Source: Methylovulum sp.
Lineage (GTDB): Bacteria; Pseudomonadota; Gammaproteobacteria; Methylococcales; Methylomonadaceae
Assembly (NCBI GenBank): GCA_028712695.1
Contig: JAQTQZ010000008.1
Location: 58,224 to 122,223, forward strand
Reading direction: 5' to 3'
Length of the DNA: 64,000 nt
Under the pieces are notes generated by a model. It searched no databases. It had not been told where the DNA came from and was given only the letters and a program-made list of their open reading frames with translations. Positions 19,469-30,051 of the stretch are shown in pieces. Positions within the stretch are counted from its first letter, which is position 1, and each line of letters starts with the position of its first letter. The position numbers were made by a program, and so were the translations under genes.

Positions 19469-21190
19469 ATGATAAAAACAAGAAGGGGTATTTTAAAAGC
19501 GGGGGTGGCGGCATTGACCGTCCCTTCCGTATTTGGTGGCGTCATGCTGCCCCGCTCTGCCCAAGCGCAGCTTTGCCGCGCCACGGGCATCAGGAGTCCG
19601 GGCACGGAGCCAGCCAGTCCGCCGGTCACGCCTTATACAGAGCCATTGTATGTGCCTGATGCAATGCAGCCGATCAATCCTTCAGCTTTGGCGACTCCGC
19701 CAGATCCGAACCGGCATCAACGTTTTGATGAATTTCAGCCCCAAAAATTTTACGAACAACGGATTACTGAAGGCGTCTGGAATTATCATTCGCAATTATC
19801 GGCATTAACACCTGCACAAGGCGGCGCCCCCGCAGGCACAGGCTCCTTAGCCTGGCTGTATGACGGTAGCACGCCCGGAAGGACACTTGTGGCACGTTAT
19901 GGCGAGCCGGTTTTTGTCCGTCGGCATAACTTATTGCCCACCTCAGACCAGGTTGAAATGCCAATTGGTTATCCTGCCATTAGCACGCATTTGCATAACG
20001 CGCACACGGCCTCGGAAAGCGATGGTTATCCGATGGACTTTATCGTACCCGGCCAGTTCTGGGACCACCATTATGCAATGATGTATGCGCGTAACGACCC
20101 TAACGAAGCGTTGGGTAGCCTTTGGTATCACGATCACATGATCGACTTCACGGCGACCAACGTTTATGCCGGTTTGTCGGGGATGGCGATTTTTTACGAT
20201 CATCTTGATACGGGGAATGAAAAGGACAGTCTTGGAACAGCCTTGCGCTTGCCGGGCAATTTGCGTTTTGGCGGCACGCCCGGCAATGCCAATGGCTATG
20301 ACATTTCATTGATCCTGCATGACGTGCGCTTTAGCCAAAACGGCAACCCTTCTTACAATGTTTTTGATACTGACGGCCATTTAGGTGATTTGATCACTGT
20401 CAACCGCAAGGTTATGCCTTATCTGAATGTCGAACGGCGGAAATACCGCTTCCGCATCTATGACGGCGGCCCTTCGCGTTTTTATGAATTGGGGCTGAGC
20501 GACAACAGCAATTTCTTTATCATTTCAAACGACGGCAACTTGCTGGAAGAGCCGGTCGATGCGACCAGCATCGTTGTAGGCCCGGCCAATAGGCAAGATG
20601 TCATCATCGACTTTTCCCGTTATAGCCCAGGCGCTACCGTCGAACTGTTGAATATCATGGAGCAGCTTAACGGCCAAGGCCCTACAGGCCGTAGGCTGGA
20701 AGGCCCGGACCGCATGAAGGTGATGCAGTTCCGGATTATCGACAGCAATGTTGATGACACCAGCCGTATACCCGATTTTCTGCGCAAATTACCAAAAATA
20801 AATTTGCGGGAAGTGGTTGCCGAACGCGAATGGGTATTCGATCACGATATGGGCTTATGGACATTAAACGGCAGCTTCATGGACCCAACCGTCATTTCGG
20901 CCGCACCTAAACAAGGGACGGCAGAAATTTGGAATTTCAGAAATGCCGGCAGTTCATGGGCGCACCCTTGCCATGTCCATTTTGAAGAATTCCAAGTGCT
21001 GGAATGGAACGGTAGAAAACCAACCGGCGTATTGCGTTCCAGAAAAGATGTCGCGACTTTGGGCCCTAATGACCATGTCAGAGCGTTCTATCGCTTCGAT
21101 GATTTTGTCGGACGCTACGTCATCCATTGCCATAACAACGTGCATGAAGACAATGCCATGATGGCGCGCTGGGATGTGACTCCGGGCTAA
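19469..21190 (+). CDS. Secreted multicopper oxidase (laccase/CotA-like), possible Tat signal
   Basis: KTRRGILKAGVAALTVPSVFGGVML; copper motifs THLHNAH, WYHDHMID, HPCHVHFEEFQVL, HCHNNVHEDNAMM. Confidence 0.9.
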   Translation: MIKTRRGILKAGVAALTVPSVFGGVMLPRSAQAQLCRATGIRSPGTEPASPPVTPYTEPLYVPDAMQPINPSALATPPDPNRHQRFDEFQPQKFYEQRITEGVWNYHSQLSALTPAQGGAPAGTGSLAWLYDGSTPGRTLVARYGEPVFVRRHNLLPTSDQVEMPIGYPAISTHLHNAHTASESDGYPMDFIVPGQFWDHHYAMMYARNDPNEALGSLWYHDHMIDFTATNVYAGLSGMAIFYDHLDTGNEKDSLGTALRLPGNLRFGGTPGNANGYDISLILHDVRFSQNGNPSYNVFDTDGHLGDLITVNRKVMPYLNVERRKYRFRIYDGGPSRFYELGLSDNSNFFIISNDGNLLEEPVDATSIVVGPANRQDVIIDFSRYSPGATVELLNIMEQLNGQGPTGRRLEGPDRMKVMQFRIIDSNVDDTSRIPDFLRKLPKINLREVVAEREWVFDHDMGLWTLNGSFMDPTVISAAPKQGTAEIWNFRNAGSSWAHPCHVHFEEFQVLEWNGRKPTGVLRSRKDVATLGPNDHVRAFYRFDDFVGRYVIHCHNNVHEDNAMMARWDVTPG

Positions 21191-21244
21191 TACAGGCAAA
21201 AGCAACGACATAAACCATTATTTTGGATTCAAGGAGTCTATTTT

Positions 21245-21871
21245 ATGAAAACTAGAAGAGCATTTATCGCTTCTGCCGCTATGGTATTGCCGGCAGCGGC
21301 TTTTGCGGCAACAGGGTCAAAGGCCCTGGAGGAAAGCCCTGTATTTAAAGCGTGCCCCCGCGCATCCGGTGGGCCGACCGCACACCGCTTCCCTAAAATT
21401 ATCGTCCAAGACCAGCACAAGCAAAAAGCTTGGTTTTATGAAGAGTTGGTCGACAACAAATTGGTCTTGATCAATTTCACTTCCGTACAGGGCGAACAGC
21501 ATTACCCTATCCTGAACAATCTAGTGAAAGTCCAGGCGATGTTGGAAGACCGGTTGGGCAAAGACGTGCATATGTATACAATCACTACCGCGCCGCACAA
21601 GGACACCCCGGACAGTTTAAAAAAACTGGCCGATGCGCACGGTGCCAAATGGCAATTCCTGACCGGACAACCCGATGATATTCGTGAGCTTCTGAGTGTT
21701 TTCAGCGTGCATGGCCTGATTAATGGCAATTCATGGGTGGGCAATGAAAAAACGGGGCGTTGGTTATCCAAAGCCGTTCGCCAGCATCCGCTTTATATTG
21801 CGGAAGCTGTCGCACGGCTTAGTACGGGTAAGCACTACAAGCCGTTTTTGGTCGATATGCATAGCGTGTAA
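21245..21871 (+). CDS. SCO1/SenC-like thioredoxin-fold protein lacking the CxxxC motif
   Basis: NKLVLINFTSVQGEQHYPILNNLVKVQAMLEDRLGKDVHMYTITTAPHKDTPDSLKKLADAHGAKWQFLTG; SCO-like layout, but SVQGEQHYP in place of CxxxCP. Confidence 0.75.
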   Translation: MKTRRAFIASAAMVLPAAAFAATGSKALEESPVFKACPRASGGPTAHRFPKIIVQDQHKQKAWFYEELVDNKLVLINFTSVQGEQHYPILNNLVKVQAMLEDRLGKDVHMYTITTAPHKDTPDSLKKLADAHGAKWQFLTGQPDDIRELLSVFSVHGLINGNSWVGNEKTGRWLSKAVRQHPLYIAEAVARLSTGKHYKPFLVDMHSV

Positions 21872-21883
21872 GAGGAATCAGCA

Positions 21884-23809
21884 ATGAAACTAACATTAAA
21901 CAAACAATTCGCTGGCGCCTCAGGATTGGTTCTGGGCTTAAGTCTTGCATCGGTCGCCTTGGCTGATCATCCGGGCACCCAGCCCCGTCCAGGGCCGTCG
22001 ATACAAACCTTATCAGCAGACGGTATGACCACGACAGTGGTTACGCCTGAAGGCCATTTTCCGCCGCAGGATATTGTGGCAAATCCGCCTGGCAGTAACT
22101 TCCTGATGACGGTCTACGAAAATGCCCGTGATTTTAACGGTGACGAAATGCCAAATACGTTGCCGTCGACACCTGATGGCCGGTACAACCTGCATGACGG
22201 CCCCGTATTGACTGAAACAATCAACCAAACTAATCCGTCGGAAGACTTGGATAAAGTGATTGATAACCTTGAATACGTTGTGAAATATCATAAGCCTGTC
22301 AATCTTCGTATGCTTAATACCGGTATCGATATTTTGGAAGGCAACCACATTCGGAACCGGGCTTACAGCGGATTTCCAATGTTGCATTACACTGGCCCGA
22401 ACAAGATCAAAAAGGTAATCCCTATTTGTCAGGACGCTCCGTGCCATAATCCTTTAGCGCCCGGCGATGTTGTGATTGGCGGCAATGTTGATGTCGACAT
22501 GGTTTACTGGGATCAACACATCGAAGCCGATACGGCTTTCGTTGATCCATCGGCAGTCCAGGAAGTGCCATGGACGGTCACCTATCATGTCAATATCCTG
22601 CATGGTGGTATGGAAGATTTTTCGCCGATGGTGATGCTGTTTGACCAGAATGCGGACCATACCCGTGGGCCGTTCCATGTCTCGATGGACCAAAGTTATT
22701 TCCCTATGCTTAAGGAGGGTACGCGCTATACCGTCAAAATCAAGCAGACGAAAGGCAAGTATTTCAACTTGACCTACACGTGGGGCTGGCGTATACATCC
22801 ACCACGCGTGCAGGTGGTTGAAAATGCCCTTAAAACCACGCCTGATGGGACTACCTTGCCGCAACATGAAATCAATGTGTTCGGCATAAACCCAAGAGGC
22901 AGCGAAGCCAATAAACTGGCGGCCATTGCGATGATTGGTGACCTTTCTCCAGCCAAACGGATGTGGAATTTGCTACGGGAGATCAGAAATTCGAATATGG
23001 GCTCGAAAAAACTGGCCCTGCAAGTTGCAGAGCTTAGGGCGGCTTATTTGGATTGGTCTGACCGCACTAAATTGCCTGCCGGTGTCACTGCCGATCCGAA
23101 TGCGAATATCACCTTGTTCTACGTCAACAATACCATTTATGGAAGCAGTCATGGGCTTCAAGGTGAGGGTAGCGGACAAGGGCCGGCCAGTTACAAAGGG
23201 ATCTCCCCCAATGGCGCCAGAGACTGGCATATTCGTCCGTATAACTACAAAGTGACTTTATACAATGGGGATCATTTTCCTCATGGCTACATGAATGTGG
23301 ATTTCGGCGGTTCACGGGGTTGGGAAAACCAATTCCAGTTCACTGATCCGACCACTGCATTGGCACCACAGCCGCATACTGGGCCGTCTGTAATCGAAGG
23401 TAGCGAAACCACCATTACGGACAATTTGCTTTTGGACACTACGCCTAATCCGGCTAAGCAATCACTGGCTATCGATCCGATAACGGGTGAGCACATTGTG
23501 ACCAACGACAAGATTCTCCCGATGAACACCGGTGGAACCGAAGAGTTTTTGCAACAATCACCCCGTAATGCGGATGTCAATGCCGATCCACAACTGGGTT
23601 CTGGTTGTTTCTTCACTTTCGGCCGCAACCACGCTTGGCCAAATGCGGGCGGCCCATGGGGCAGTATCATGGTGCCGCCAGTCGCACTAGACGGTACGCC
23701 TGGCATGCACAAAGTCGATATTACTTATAATTTCGAGCCTAGCATGAGGTTGCGTGTTTATCAGTTTGATCCATTGCACCATGAACAAGCGATTTTTTCA
23801 CTGCACTAA
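21884..23809 (+). CDS. Large secreted protein of unknown function
   Basis: 641 aa with Sec-type signal (MKLTLNKQFAGASGLVLGLSLASVALA); many His/Met/Asp residues; same strand and tight spacing with MCO and SCO-like genes. Confidence 0.8.
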   Translation: MKLTLNKQFAGASGLVLGLSLASVALADHPGTQPRPGPSIQTLSADGMTTTVVTPEGHFPPQDIVANPPGSNFLMTVYENARDFNGDEMPNTLPSTPDGRYNLHDGPVLTETINQTNPSEDLDKVIDNLEYVVKYHKPVNLRMLNTGIDILEGNHIRNRAYSGFPMLHYTGPNKIKKVIPICQDAPCHNPLAPGDVVIGGNVDVDMVYWDQHIEADTAFVDPSAVQEVPWTVTYHVNILHGGMEDFSPMVMLFDQNADHTRGPFHVSMDQSYFPMLKEGTRYTVKIKQTKGKYFNLTYTWGWRIHPPRVQVVENALKTTPDGTTLPQHEINVFGINPRGSEANKLAAIAMIGDLSPAKRMWNLLREIRNSNMGSKKLALQVAELRAAYLDWSDRTKLPAGVTADPNANITLFYVNNTIYGSSHGLQGEGSGQGPASYKGISPNGARDWHIRPYNYKVTLYNGDHFPHGYMNVDFGGSRGWENQFQFTDPTTALAPQPHTGPSVIEGSETTITDNLLLDTTPNPAKQSLAIDPITGEHIVTNDKILPMNTGGTEEFLQQSPRNADVNADPQLGSGCFFTFGRNHAWPNAGGPWGSIMVPPVALDGTPGMHKVDITYNFEPSMRLRVYQFDPLHHEQAIFSLH

Positions 23810-23867
23810 GGCATGACGGTCGTTTAAGGAAGCGCGGAATAAATCCATCGGGATTTTGTGAAGCAGA

Positions 23868-23898
23868 GACCCGGGTCAAACGCAGTTTGTCCCGGGTT
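23868..23898. terminator. Hairpin (possible transcription attenuator/terminator)
   Basis: ACCCGGGTCAAAC ... GTTTGTCCCGGGT inverted repeat (one mismatch) between the 23809 stop and the 23936 start. Confidence 0.5.
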
Positions 23899-23935
23899 AT
23901 CTTTAAAAGGGTTAAGGCCGTCCATCTTGCAGGTG

Positions 23936-24847
23936 ATGGACAGCATTGGGAGTTTTTGTCTGTTTAGCAATAAAATTTGGTGTTGCTTGGTGCTGTTGTG
24001 CGGATTTTTTGAGAAAGCCACGGCGGCTACCGAAACTGCCGCGGCATATGCCGCATGCCCGCAAGCTAGCGGGATGCAGCCAGAAGTAAAGGGCGAAAGG
24101 GCTTTAGCAAGCAATGACAAACTGGGCGGGCCGGAACTTAAGCCTATCCCACAATATTACGGTTATCGGGTTATTGCCCGTTATCCGCATGATGTTGGGG
24201 CTTTTACCGAAGGATTGACGTTTTACAACGGCCGCTTATTTGAAAGCACCGGACAATGGGGGCAATCGAGTCTTCGGGAACTTGATCTACAACAAGGCAG
24301 GATAAAGCAGCAGGTAAAACTATCACGTTACGATTTTGGTGAAGGGTTGACCGTGCTCAACAATTATTTGGTCCAGCTGACCTGGAAATCTGGCGAAGCC
24401 TTTATCTATCAGCCGGACACCCTAAAGCAAGTTAGCCAGTTCGGTTATGAAGGCGAAGGTTGGGGTGTTGCAGCGGGCAATGGCCAATTGGTCGTCAGTA
24501 ACGGTTCTGCACAGCTACAGTTTTTTGACACAGAAAATTTCAACGTAGTCCGCAGGCTGACCGTAACAGACCGTAAGCATGAAATAGCAGGATTAAATGA
24601 GCTTGAATTTGCCGAAGGCGCTATTTTTGCTAACGTTTGGCCCAGCAATTGTATTGCCGAAATCGACCCTGCGACGGGTCAGGTCTTAGGCTGGTTGGAT
24701 TTGGCTGGTTTGGCACACAGCCAAAAAGGGTTATCTGAAATGTCAGTCCTAAATGGCATGGCTTATAATGCTGAAACAAAACATTGGCTGGTTACTGGGA
24801 AGAATTGGCCTTATTTCTATGAAATAACCTTACAGCGGACGTACTGA
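23936..24847 (+). CDS. Glutaminyl-peptide cyclotransferase
   Basis: YRVIARYPHDVGAFTEGLTFYNGRLFESTGQWGQSSLRELDL, WPSNCIAEIDPATGQVLGWLDL. Start chosen after the hairpin; the open frame extends to 23858. Confidence 0.88.
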   Translation: MDSIGSFCLFSNKIWCCLVLLCGFFEKATAATETAAAYAACPQASGMQPEVKGERALASNDKLGGPELKPIPQYYGYRVIARYPHDVGAFTEGLTFYNGRLFESTGQWGQSSLRELDLQQGRIKQQVKLSRYDFGEGLTVLNNYLVQLTWKSGEAFIYQPDTLKQVSQFGYEGEGWGVAAGNGQLVVSNGSAQLQFFDTENFNVVRRLTVTDRKHEIAGLNELEFAEGAIFANVWPSNCIAEIDPATGQVLGWLDLAGLAHSQKGLSEMSVLNGMAYNAETKHWLVTGKNWPYFYEITLQRTY

Positions 24848-24852
24848 CATAT

Positions 24853-26127
24853 ATGACTTTAAATAAGAAAATCATCATTGCTGCCGTGGCAATCGGCTTG
24901 ATCGGCTTGATCTTAGGATACCCTACCGAGCAGGGCGAACCCATGCCCTTAAGTGTTGCTCGGCAACCTACCGCGCCGTTACCGGCCAGTCCAGTGCCGA
25001 CAGAAGACTATTACGTGTGTCCGATGCACCCGGAAATTATTGCCCACGAACCTGGTAACTGCCCAATTTGTGCCATGGAATTGGTAAAAAAACAAGGGGG
25101 TGGTGCTGTGGTGCATAATCATGGGGATTACCCCACCGTGCAGTTGTCTTCTACAGTGGTCCACAACCTTGGTGTGCGCACCGCGAAAGTGACGCTTGGC
25201 GAGATGCGGCAACACATTGAAACGCTGGGCAAAATTACCCGCATCGATACTGCAGCCAAACATATCCTTACGCCGCCAATTGATGGCCGGCTGGTTTATA
25301 TCGCCGACAAGTACGAGGGCGACGAGATCCAGCAAGGCGAACTGCTTTTTAGCGTCGCTTCAGAGGCACTGTTCGAACAGGAACGCCGCTATCAAGAAGC
25401 GGCTTTGGCAGGGGATCATGCGACCACCAACACGATGTTGGCGGAATTAAGCCGACAAGGCATTGACCCCGAACAGATAGCCAAACTTGAAGCGGGCGGA
25501 AAACCGGAATTTCCGGCCGAAGTGCATGCCCAGGAAGAGGCGTATGTTTTTGCCCGGCGCGGTGCAGTGGGCGAGACGGTCAACACCGGCTTTACGGTGT
25601 TTAATTTAGGCGGCAATAACCGGATCGTGGAAGTGACTGCGGAAATTTTCGAGCGGCAATGGGGACAGGTTGAAGAAGACCAGGCCGCGCGTATGTCGGT
25701 GCGCGGACTACCGGGGACAATTTTTGAAGGCCGCGTCATTAGGGTTGAACCCCCAGTCGGCTACACCACCCGTTCCTTGGAAGTCCGGCTTAAATTTAAG
25801 ACTGATCATCCAGAGTTGTCGCAAAGCATGTTTGCACATATCAATATTCTCGGCACGGCCCGCAAGGACATATTGATGGTGCCTAGCGATTCGGTGATCA
25901 GGACGAGTACGGGCGAACATGTGGTGGTGTTGCGTGAAGATGGGTTATATCAACCGGTGTCCGTCGTTGCAGGCGAAGATGCGGCCGGTATGACCGAGAT
26001 CCGCTCCGGCCTTGGCGAGGGGACGACTGTTGTGGTTTCAGGCCAGTTTCTGATTGATTCGGAAAGTAATCTGCAGGCGGAGTTCCGGCGTATGTCCGCT
26101 ACACCACCTCATGCACAGGATCATTGA
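24853..26127 (+). CDS. cusB: RND efflux periplasmic adaptor, CusB-like, with heavy-metal-binding domain
   Basis: YYVCPMHPEIIAHEPGNCPICAMELVKK metal-binding domain; adaptor domain ILTPPIDGRLVYIADKYEGDEIQQGELLF. Confidence 0.9.
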   Translation: MTLNKKIIIAAVAIGLIGLILGYPTEQGEPMPLSVARQPTAPLPASPVPTEDYYVCPMHPEIIAHEPGNCPICAMELVKKQGGGAVVHNHGDYPTVQLSSTVVHNLGVRTAKVTLGEMRQHIETLGKITRIDTAAKHILTPPIDGRLVYIADKYEGDEIQQGELLFSVASEALFEQERRYQEAALAGDHATTNTMLAELSRQGIDPEQIAKLEAGGKPEFPAEVHAQEEAYVFARRGAVGETVNTGFTVFNLGGNNRIVEVTAEIFERQWGQVEEDQAARMSVRGLPGTIFEGRVIRVEPPVGYTTRSLEVRLKFKTDHPELSQSMFAHINILGTARKDILMVPSDSVIRTSTGEHVVVLREDGLYQPVSVVAGEDAAGMTEIRSGLGEGTTVVVSGQFLIDSESNLQAEFRRMSATPPHAQDH

Positions 26128-26132
26128 ATAAT

Positions 26133-29100
26133 ATGATTACTGCACTGATACGTTGGTCTATCCAGCACCGTCTGCTCGTGCTATTCGCCTCGTCAATCCT
26201 CTGTCTGGCGGGCGTTTTTTCTGTCCGGACGATGCCGCTGGACGCACTGCCTGATTTGTCCGATGTCCAGGTGGTCATCCGCACCAACTATGCCGGTCAA
26301 GCACCCCAGCTCATCGAAGACCAGATAACCTATCCATTATCCACCGCAATGTTGTCGGTGCCAGGCGCCACGGCAGTCCGTGGCTATTCTTTTTTCGGCG
26401 ACTCTTATGTCTATGTGATTTTTTCTGATGCGACCGATTTATATTGGGCGCGGTCACGGGTCTTGGAAGCCTTGAACCAGATTTCAGGCCAGTTGCCGGC
26501 AGGCACCCAACCTAAGCTTGGCCCCGATGCCACCGGTTTAGGCTGGGTTTACGAATATGCGCTGGTTGACCGTTCCAAAACCCACGATTTGGCCGAATTG
26601 AAAAGCCTACAGGACTGGTTTTTAAAATATGAATTGCAGACAGTGCCCGGTGTTTCCGAAGTCGCTACGGTTGGCGGCATGGTCAAACAATATCAGGTGG
26701 AAATCGATCCGGATAAATTACGGGGTTACTACCTGACGCTGGCAAATGTCCGCCAGGCCATTGCCGAGTCCAATGCCGATCAAAGCAGTTCCGCGTTGGA
26801 GATGGCAGAAGCCGAATATCCCGTCAGGATAAAAGGTTATATAAAAAGTATTGATGATGTCGGTTTGATCAGCGTACCGACATTAAAGCGGCGGCTGTCC
26901 ATCTCTTCGGTGCTGCTTGGCGATATAGCCAGAAGTATCCATCTGGGGCCGGCTGAGCGTCGGGGAGTGGCCGATCTTGACGGTGAAGGCGAAGTGGTGG
27001 GGGGCATTATTGTGATGCGTTCGGGCGAGAATGCCCTAGCGACAATCGAAGCCGTCCAAGCCAAGTTACAAACCCTGAAACAAAGCTTGCCGGAAGGGGT
27101 TGAATTGGTTGAAACCTATAACCGCGCGGCGTTGATTAAGCGCGCAGTCAATACCCTGAGCCAGCGCCTGTTGGAAGAATTGGCGGTGGTGATTTTGGTT
27201 TGTGCGTTGTTTTTATATAACTTCCGCTCATCGATGGTGATCTTGGTCAGTTTGCCTATCGGCATCTTGACCGCGTTCTCCATCATGCGGCTCCAAGGGA
27301 TCAATGCCAATATCATGTCTTTGGGCGGCGTGGCGATTGCGATTGGGGCGATGGTCGATGCGGCGGTGGTGATGATTGAAAATGTGCATAAACACATCGA
27401 ACGCTTAGGCGAGCCAGCGGATGCCGGAAACGGCACCGCACCCGATAGCCGCAAGCGCCTACAGGCCATACAAGATGCCGCCTCAGAAGTGGGGGCGCCG
27501 CTGTTTGTCTCGCTATTGGTGATAACGCTCAGCTTTTTGCCAATTCTGGCATTGGAAGGGCAAGAAGCCAAATTGTTTGCGCCGCTGGCTTATACCAAAA
27601 CCTATGCGATGGCGGCGGCGGCTGGGTTGTCGATTACCTTGGTGCCGGCGTTAATGGCCTACTTTATTAGGGGGACTATCCACAAGGAAACGGACAATCC
27701 CCTGAACCGGGGCTTGATGGCTGTTTACCGGCCTGTGCTTGAAGCGGTCTTGCACCATCCCCGTTTGAGCATTGCCGTCGTAGTGCTGGTATTGGTTTCG
27801 GCATCATGGCCGCTAAGCCAGTTAGGCAGCGAATTTATGCCGGAAATGGATGAGGGGGATTTGCTGTATATGCCAACCACTTTGCCCGCCATTTCCATAG
27901 GCAAAGCCCGCGAGTTGTTGCAGCAAACAGATCGCCTGATTAAAACAGTCCCCGAAGTGGAAAGGGTGTTCGGCAAGGTCGGACGGGCAGAGACGGCAAC
28001 CGATCCGGCTCCCTTGATGATGATAGAAACGGTGGTCAAGCTCAAACCGAAGGCGCAATGGCGTGAGGGCATGACGCTGGAGACCCTAAAGAAGGAATTG
28101 GACGGGCTCTTACAAATTCCTAGCCTCCGTAATGCTTGGCTGATGCCGGTTCGGGCGCGTATCGACATGCAATCGACGGGGATCAACACCCCTGTAGGCA
28201 TTAAGATTAGCGGGCCTAAAATAGAGACAATCCAGCAATTGGGTCAACAGGTCGAAGCGGTTTTGCATGCGGTTGCCGGTACGAAAACCGTTTATTCGGA
28301 ACGCGCCTTCGGTGCCCGTTATATCGATGTCGATATTGACCGCTACGCCATCGCCCACTACGGCCTGAGTATCGCTGAAGTGGAAGAGGCAGCCAGCATC
28401 GCCATAGGCGGAAAAAATGTGACCTATACCGTGGAGGGACGGGAGCGTTATCCGGTCAACTTAAGGTATCCGAGGGATTTGCGCGATTCGATCACTAAAT
28501 TGAAAGAACTGCCGATTATTGCCACTGAGGATACCTTCATTCAACTGCAGGATATTGCTGAAATCCAGCTAGCCGACGGGTCGCCGGTGATAAAAAGTGA
28601 GAATGCCAGGCTTAACGGCTGGGTTTACATCACGACCGACGGTCGTGATGTCGGCTCTTATGTCGAAGCGGCTAAAGCCGCATTGGATAAGCAAGTGCAG
28701 TTACCGGCCGGTTATACGTTATCGTGGGCGGGGCACTATGTCGATATGGAACGGGTGCGGCAGCGGATGCTTTACATCATCCCTGTCACGGTGCTGGTAA
28801 TCGCCATTTTGCTTTATCTGGCGTTCCAAAACAGCATGGAAACCTTGATGGTCATGTTTGCGATACCGTTGGCGCTGGTTGGCGGCATCTGGTTTTTGTG
28901 GCTATTGGGGTTTCATTTATCCGTCGCATCGGCCGTGGGCTTTATCGCCTTGGCAGGGGTGGCGACGGAATTTGGCGTGGTCATGGTCATTTATTTAAGG
29001 GAAGCGGTGCGCAGTGATGCGCCGCTGACCGAAGCGGCGTTACGCGCTGCGGTGATCAAAGGGGCGGCACAACGGGTCCGGCCTAAAGCCATGACGGTTG

Positions 29101-29297
29101 CGGTTATTGTCATTGGCTTGCTGCCGATATTATTGGGATCAAGTGCAGGTTCCGAAGCCATGCAACGCATTGCCGCACCGATGATAGGCGGCATGGTCAC
29201 CGCGCCATTGGTATCTATGCTATTGATCCCATTGATGTATTTTGTTTGGTGTAAAAAGGGTTTGCGATTAACAAAAAATAAGGGTTTAGGGGAATGA
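26133..29297 (+). CDS. cusA: Heavy-metal efflux RND permease, CusA-like
   Basis: ~1050 aa; DALPDLSDVQVVIRTNYAGQAPQLIEDQITYPLSTAMLSVPG, GWVYEYALVDRS, MMIETVVKLKPKAQWREGMT. Confidence 0.93.
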   Translation: MITALIRWSIQHRLLVLFASSILCLAGVFSVRTMPLDALPDLSDVQVVIRTNYAGQAPQLIEDQITYPLSTAMLSVPGATAVRGYSFFGDSYVYVIFSDATDLYWARSRVLEALNQISGQLPAGTQPKLGPDATGLGWVYEYALVDRSKTHDLAELKSLQDWFLKYELQTVPGVSEVATVGGMVKQYQVEIDPDKLRGYYLTLANVRQAIAESNADQSSSALEMAEAEYPVRIKGYIKSIDDVGLISVPTLKRRLSISSVLLGDIARSIHLGPAERRGVADLDGEGEVVGGIIVMRSGENALATIEAVQAKLQTLKQSLPEGVELVETYNRAALIKRAVNTLSQRLLEELAVVILVCALFLYNFRSSMVILVSLPIGILTAFSIMRLQGINANIMSLGGVAIAIGAMVDAAVVMIENVHKHIERLGEPADAGNGTAPDSRKRLQAIQDAASEVGAPLFVSLLVITLSFLPILALEGQEAKLFAPLAYTKTYAMAAAAGLSITLVPALMAYFIRGTIHKETDNPLNRGLMAVYRPVLEAVLHHPRLSIAVVVLVLVSASWPLSQLGSEFMPEMDEGDLLYMPTTLPAISIGKARELLQQTDRLIKTVPEVERVFGKVGRAETATDPAPLMMIETVVKLKPKAQWREGMTLETLKKELDGLLQIPSLRNAWLMPVRARIDMQSTGINTPVGIKISGPKIETIQQLGQQVEAVLHAVAGTKTVYSERAFGARYIDVDIDRYAIAHYGLSIAEVEEAASIAIGGKNVTYTVEGRERYPVNLRYPRDLRDSITKLKELPIIATEDTFIQLQDIAEIQLADGSPVIKSENARLNGWVYITTDGRDVGSYVEAAKAALDKQVQLPAGYTLSWAGHYVDMERVRQRMLYIIPVTVLVIAILLYLAFQNSMETLMVMFAIPLALVGGIWFLWLLGFHLSVASAVGFIALAGVATEFGVVMVIYLREAVRSDAPLTEAALRAAVIKGAAQRVRPKAMTVAVIVIGLLPILLGSSAGSEAMQRIAAPMIGGMVTAPLVSMLLIPLMYFVWCKKGLRLTKNKGLGE

Positions 29298-29980
29298 AAA
29301 AAGATTTTTTCCGCGCGATAAAATTATTATTAGCATCCGGTTTGCTGGCGTTTCTGGTGGCCTGTTCCGGTCAACCGGCGCTTATAAAACAACCGGCAGA
29401 ACCAACAACTTTTCAAGAAGGCGTTTTTTATCAAAAATTAGACCCGCCGCTGCCAGTGGCTACACAAGATGGGCGGGTCGATGTCGTCGAAGTGTTTTTT
29501 TATGCGTGTCCGCATTGCAACAAGTTGGAGCCTAAAATCAAGGACTGGCTAAAGGATAAGCAAGATAAGGTCAATTTCAGTCGGGTGCCAGCCGTCATGG
29601 GGCCAACCTGGGTTGATCAGGCAAAAGCCTATTATGTCGCCGAGAAGCTGGGTATCTTGGAGACGGCCCATCCGGCTTTATTGAAGTCTATCCATAACGA
29701 TGGCAAGCAGTATTACAACGAGTATTCGTTGTTGGAGTTTTTTTTGGGGCAGGGTGTTACGGAGCAGGCATTTATCGATGCTTACAATTCGCCCGAAGTT
29801 GCTGAAAAAGTGAGCCAGGCCCGGGTGCTGACAGTGCAGTATGGCTTAAGGGGCGTACCGGCGATGATCATTAACGGACGCTATAAGACCGCCCAGTATT
29901 TCACGGGAAGCCAAGAGAAAATGCTAGAAGTTGTGGATAGTTTGATTGCCATGGAAATGAATAAGGCGGCAGTGCACTAA
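29294..29980 (+). CDS. dsbA: Thiol:disulfide interchange protein DsbA-like lipoprotein
   Basis: LLAFLVACSGQ lipobox, VEVFFYACPHCNKLEP (CPHC), RGVPAMIINGRY. Confidence 0.9.
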   Translation: MKKDFFRAIKLLLASGLLAFLVACSGQPALIKQPAEPTTFQEGVFYQKLDPPLPVATQDGRVDVVEVFFYACPHCNKLEPKIKDWLKDKQDKVNFSRVPAVMGPTWVDQAKAYYVAEKLGILETAHPALLKSIHNDGKQYYNEYSLLEFFLGQGVTEQAFIDAYNSPEVAEKVSQARVLTVQYGLRGVPAMIINGRYKTAQYFTGSQEKMLEVVDSLIAMEMNKAAVH

Positions 29981-30051
29981 ACGGGTGGGTTCATGCCTGC
30001 CAAACAGGTGTACCCGATTGTTTAATTACAATTAGTTGGAGAGGAAAAATT

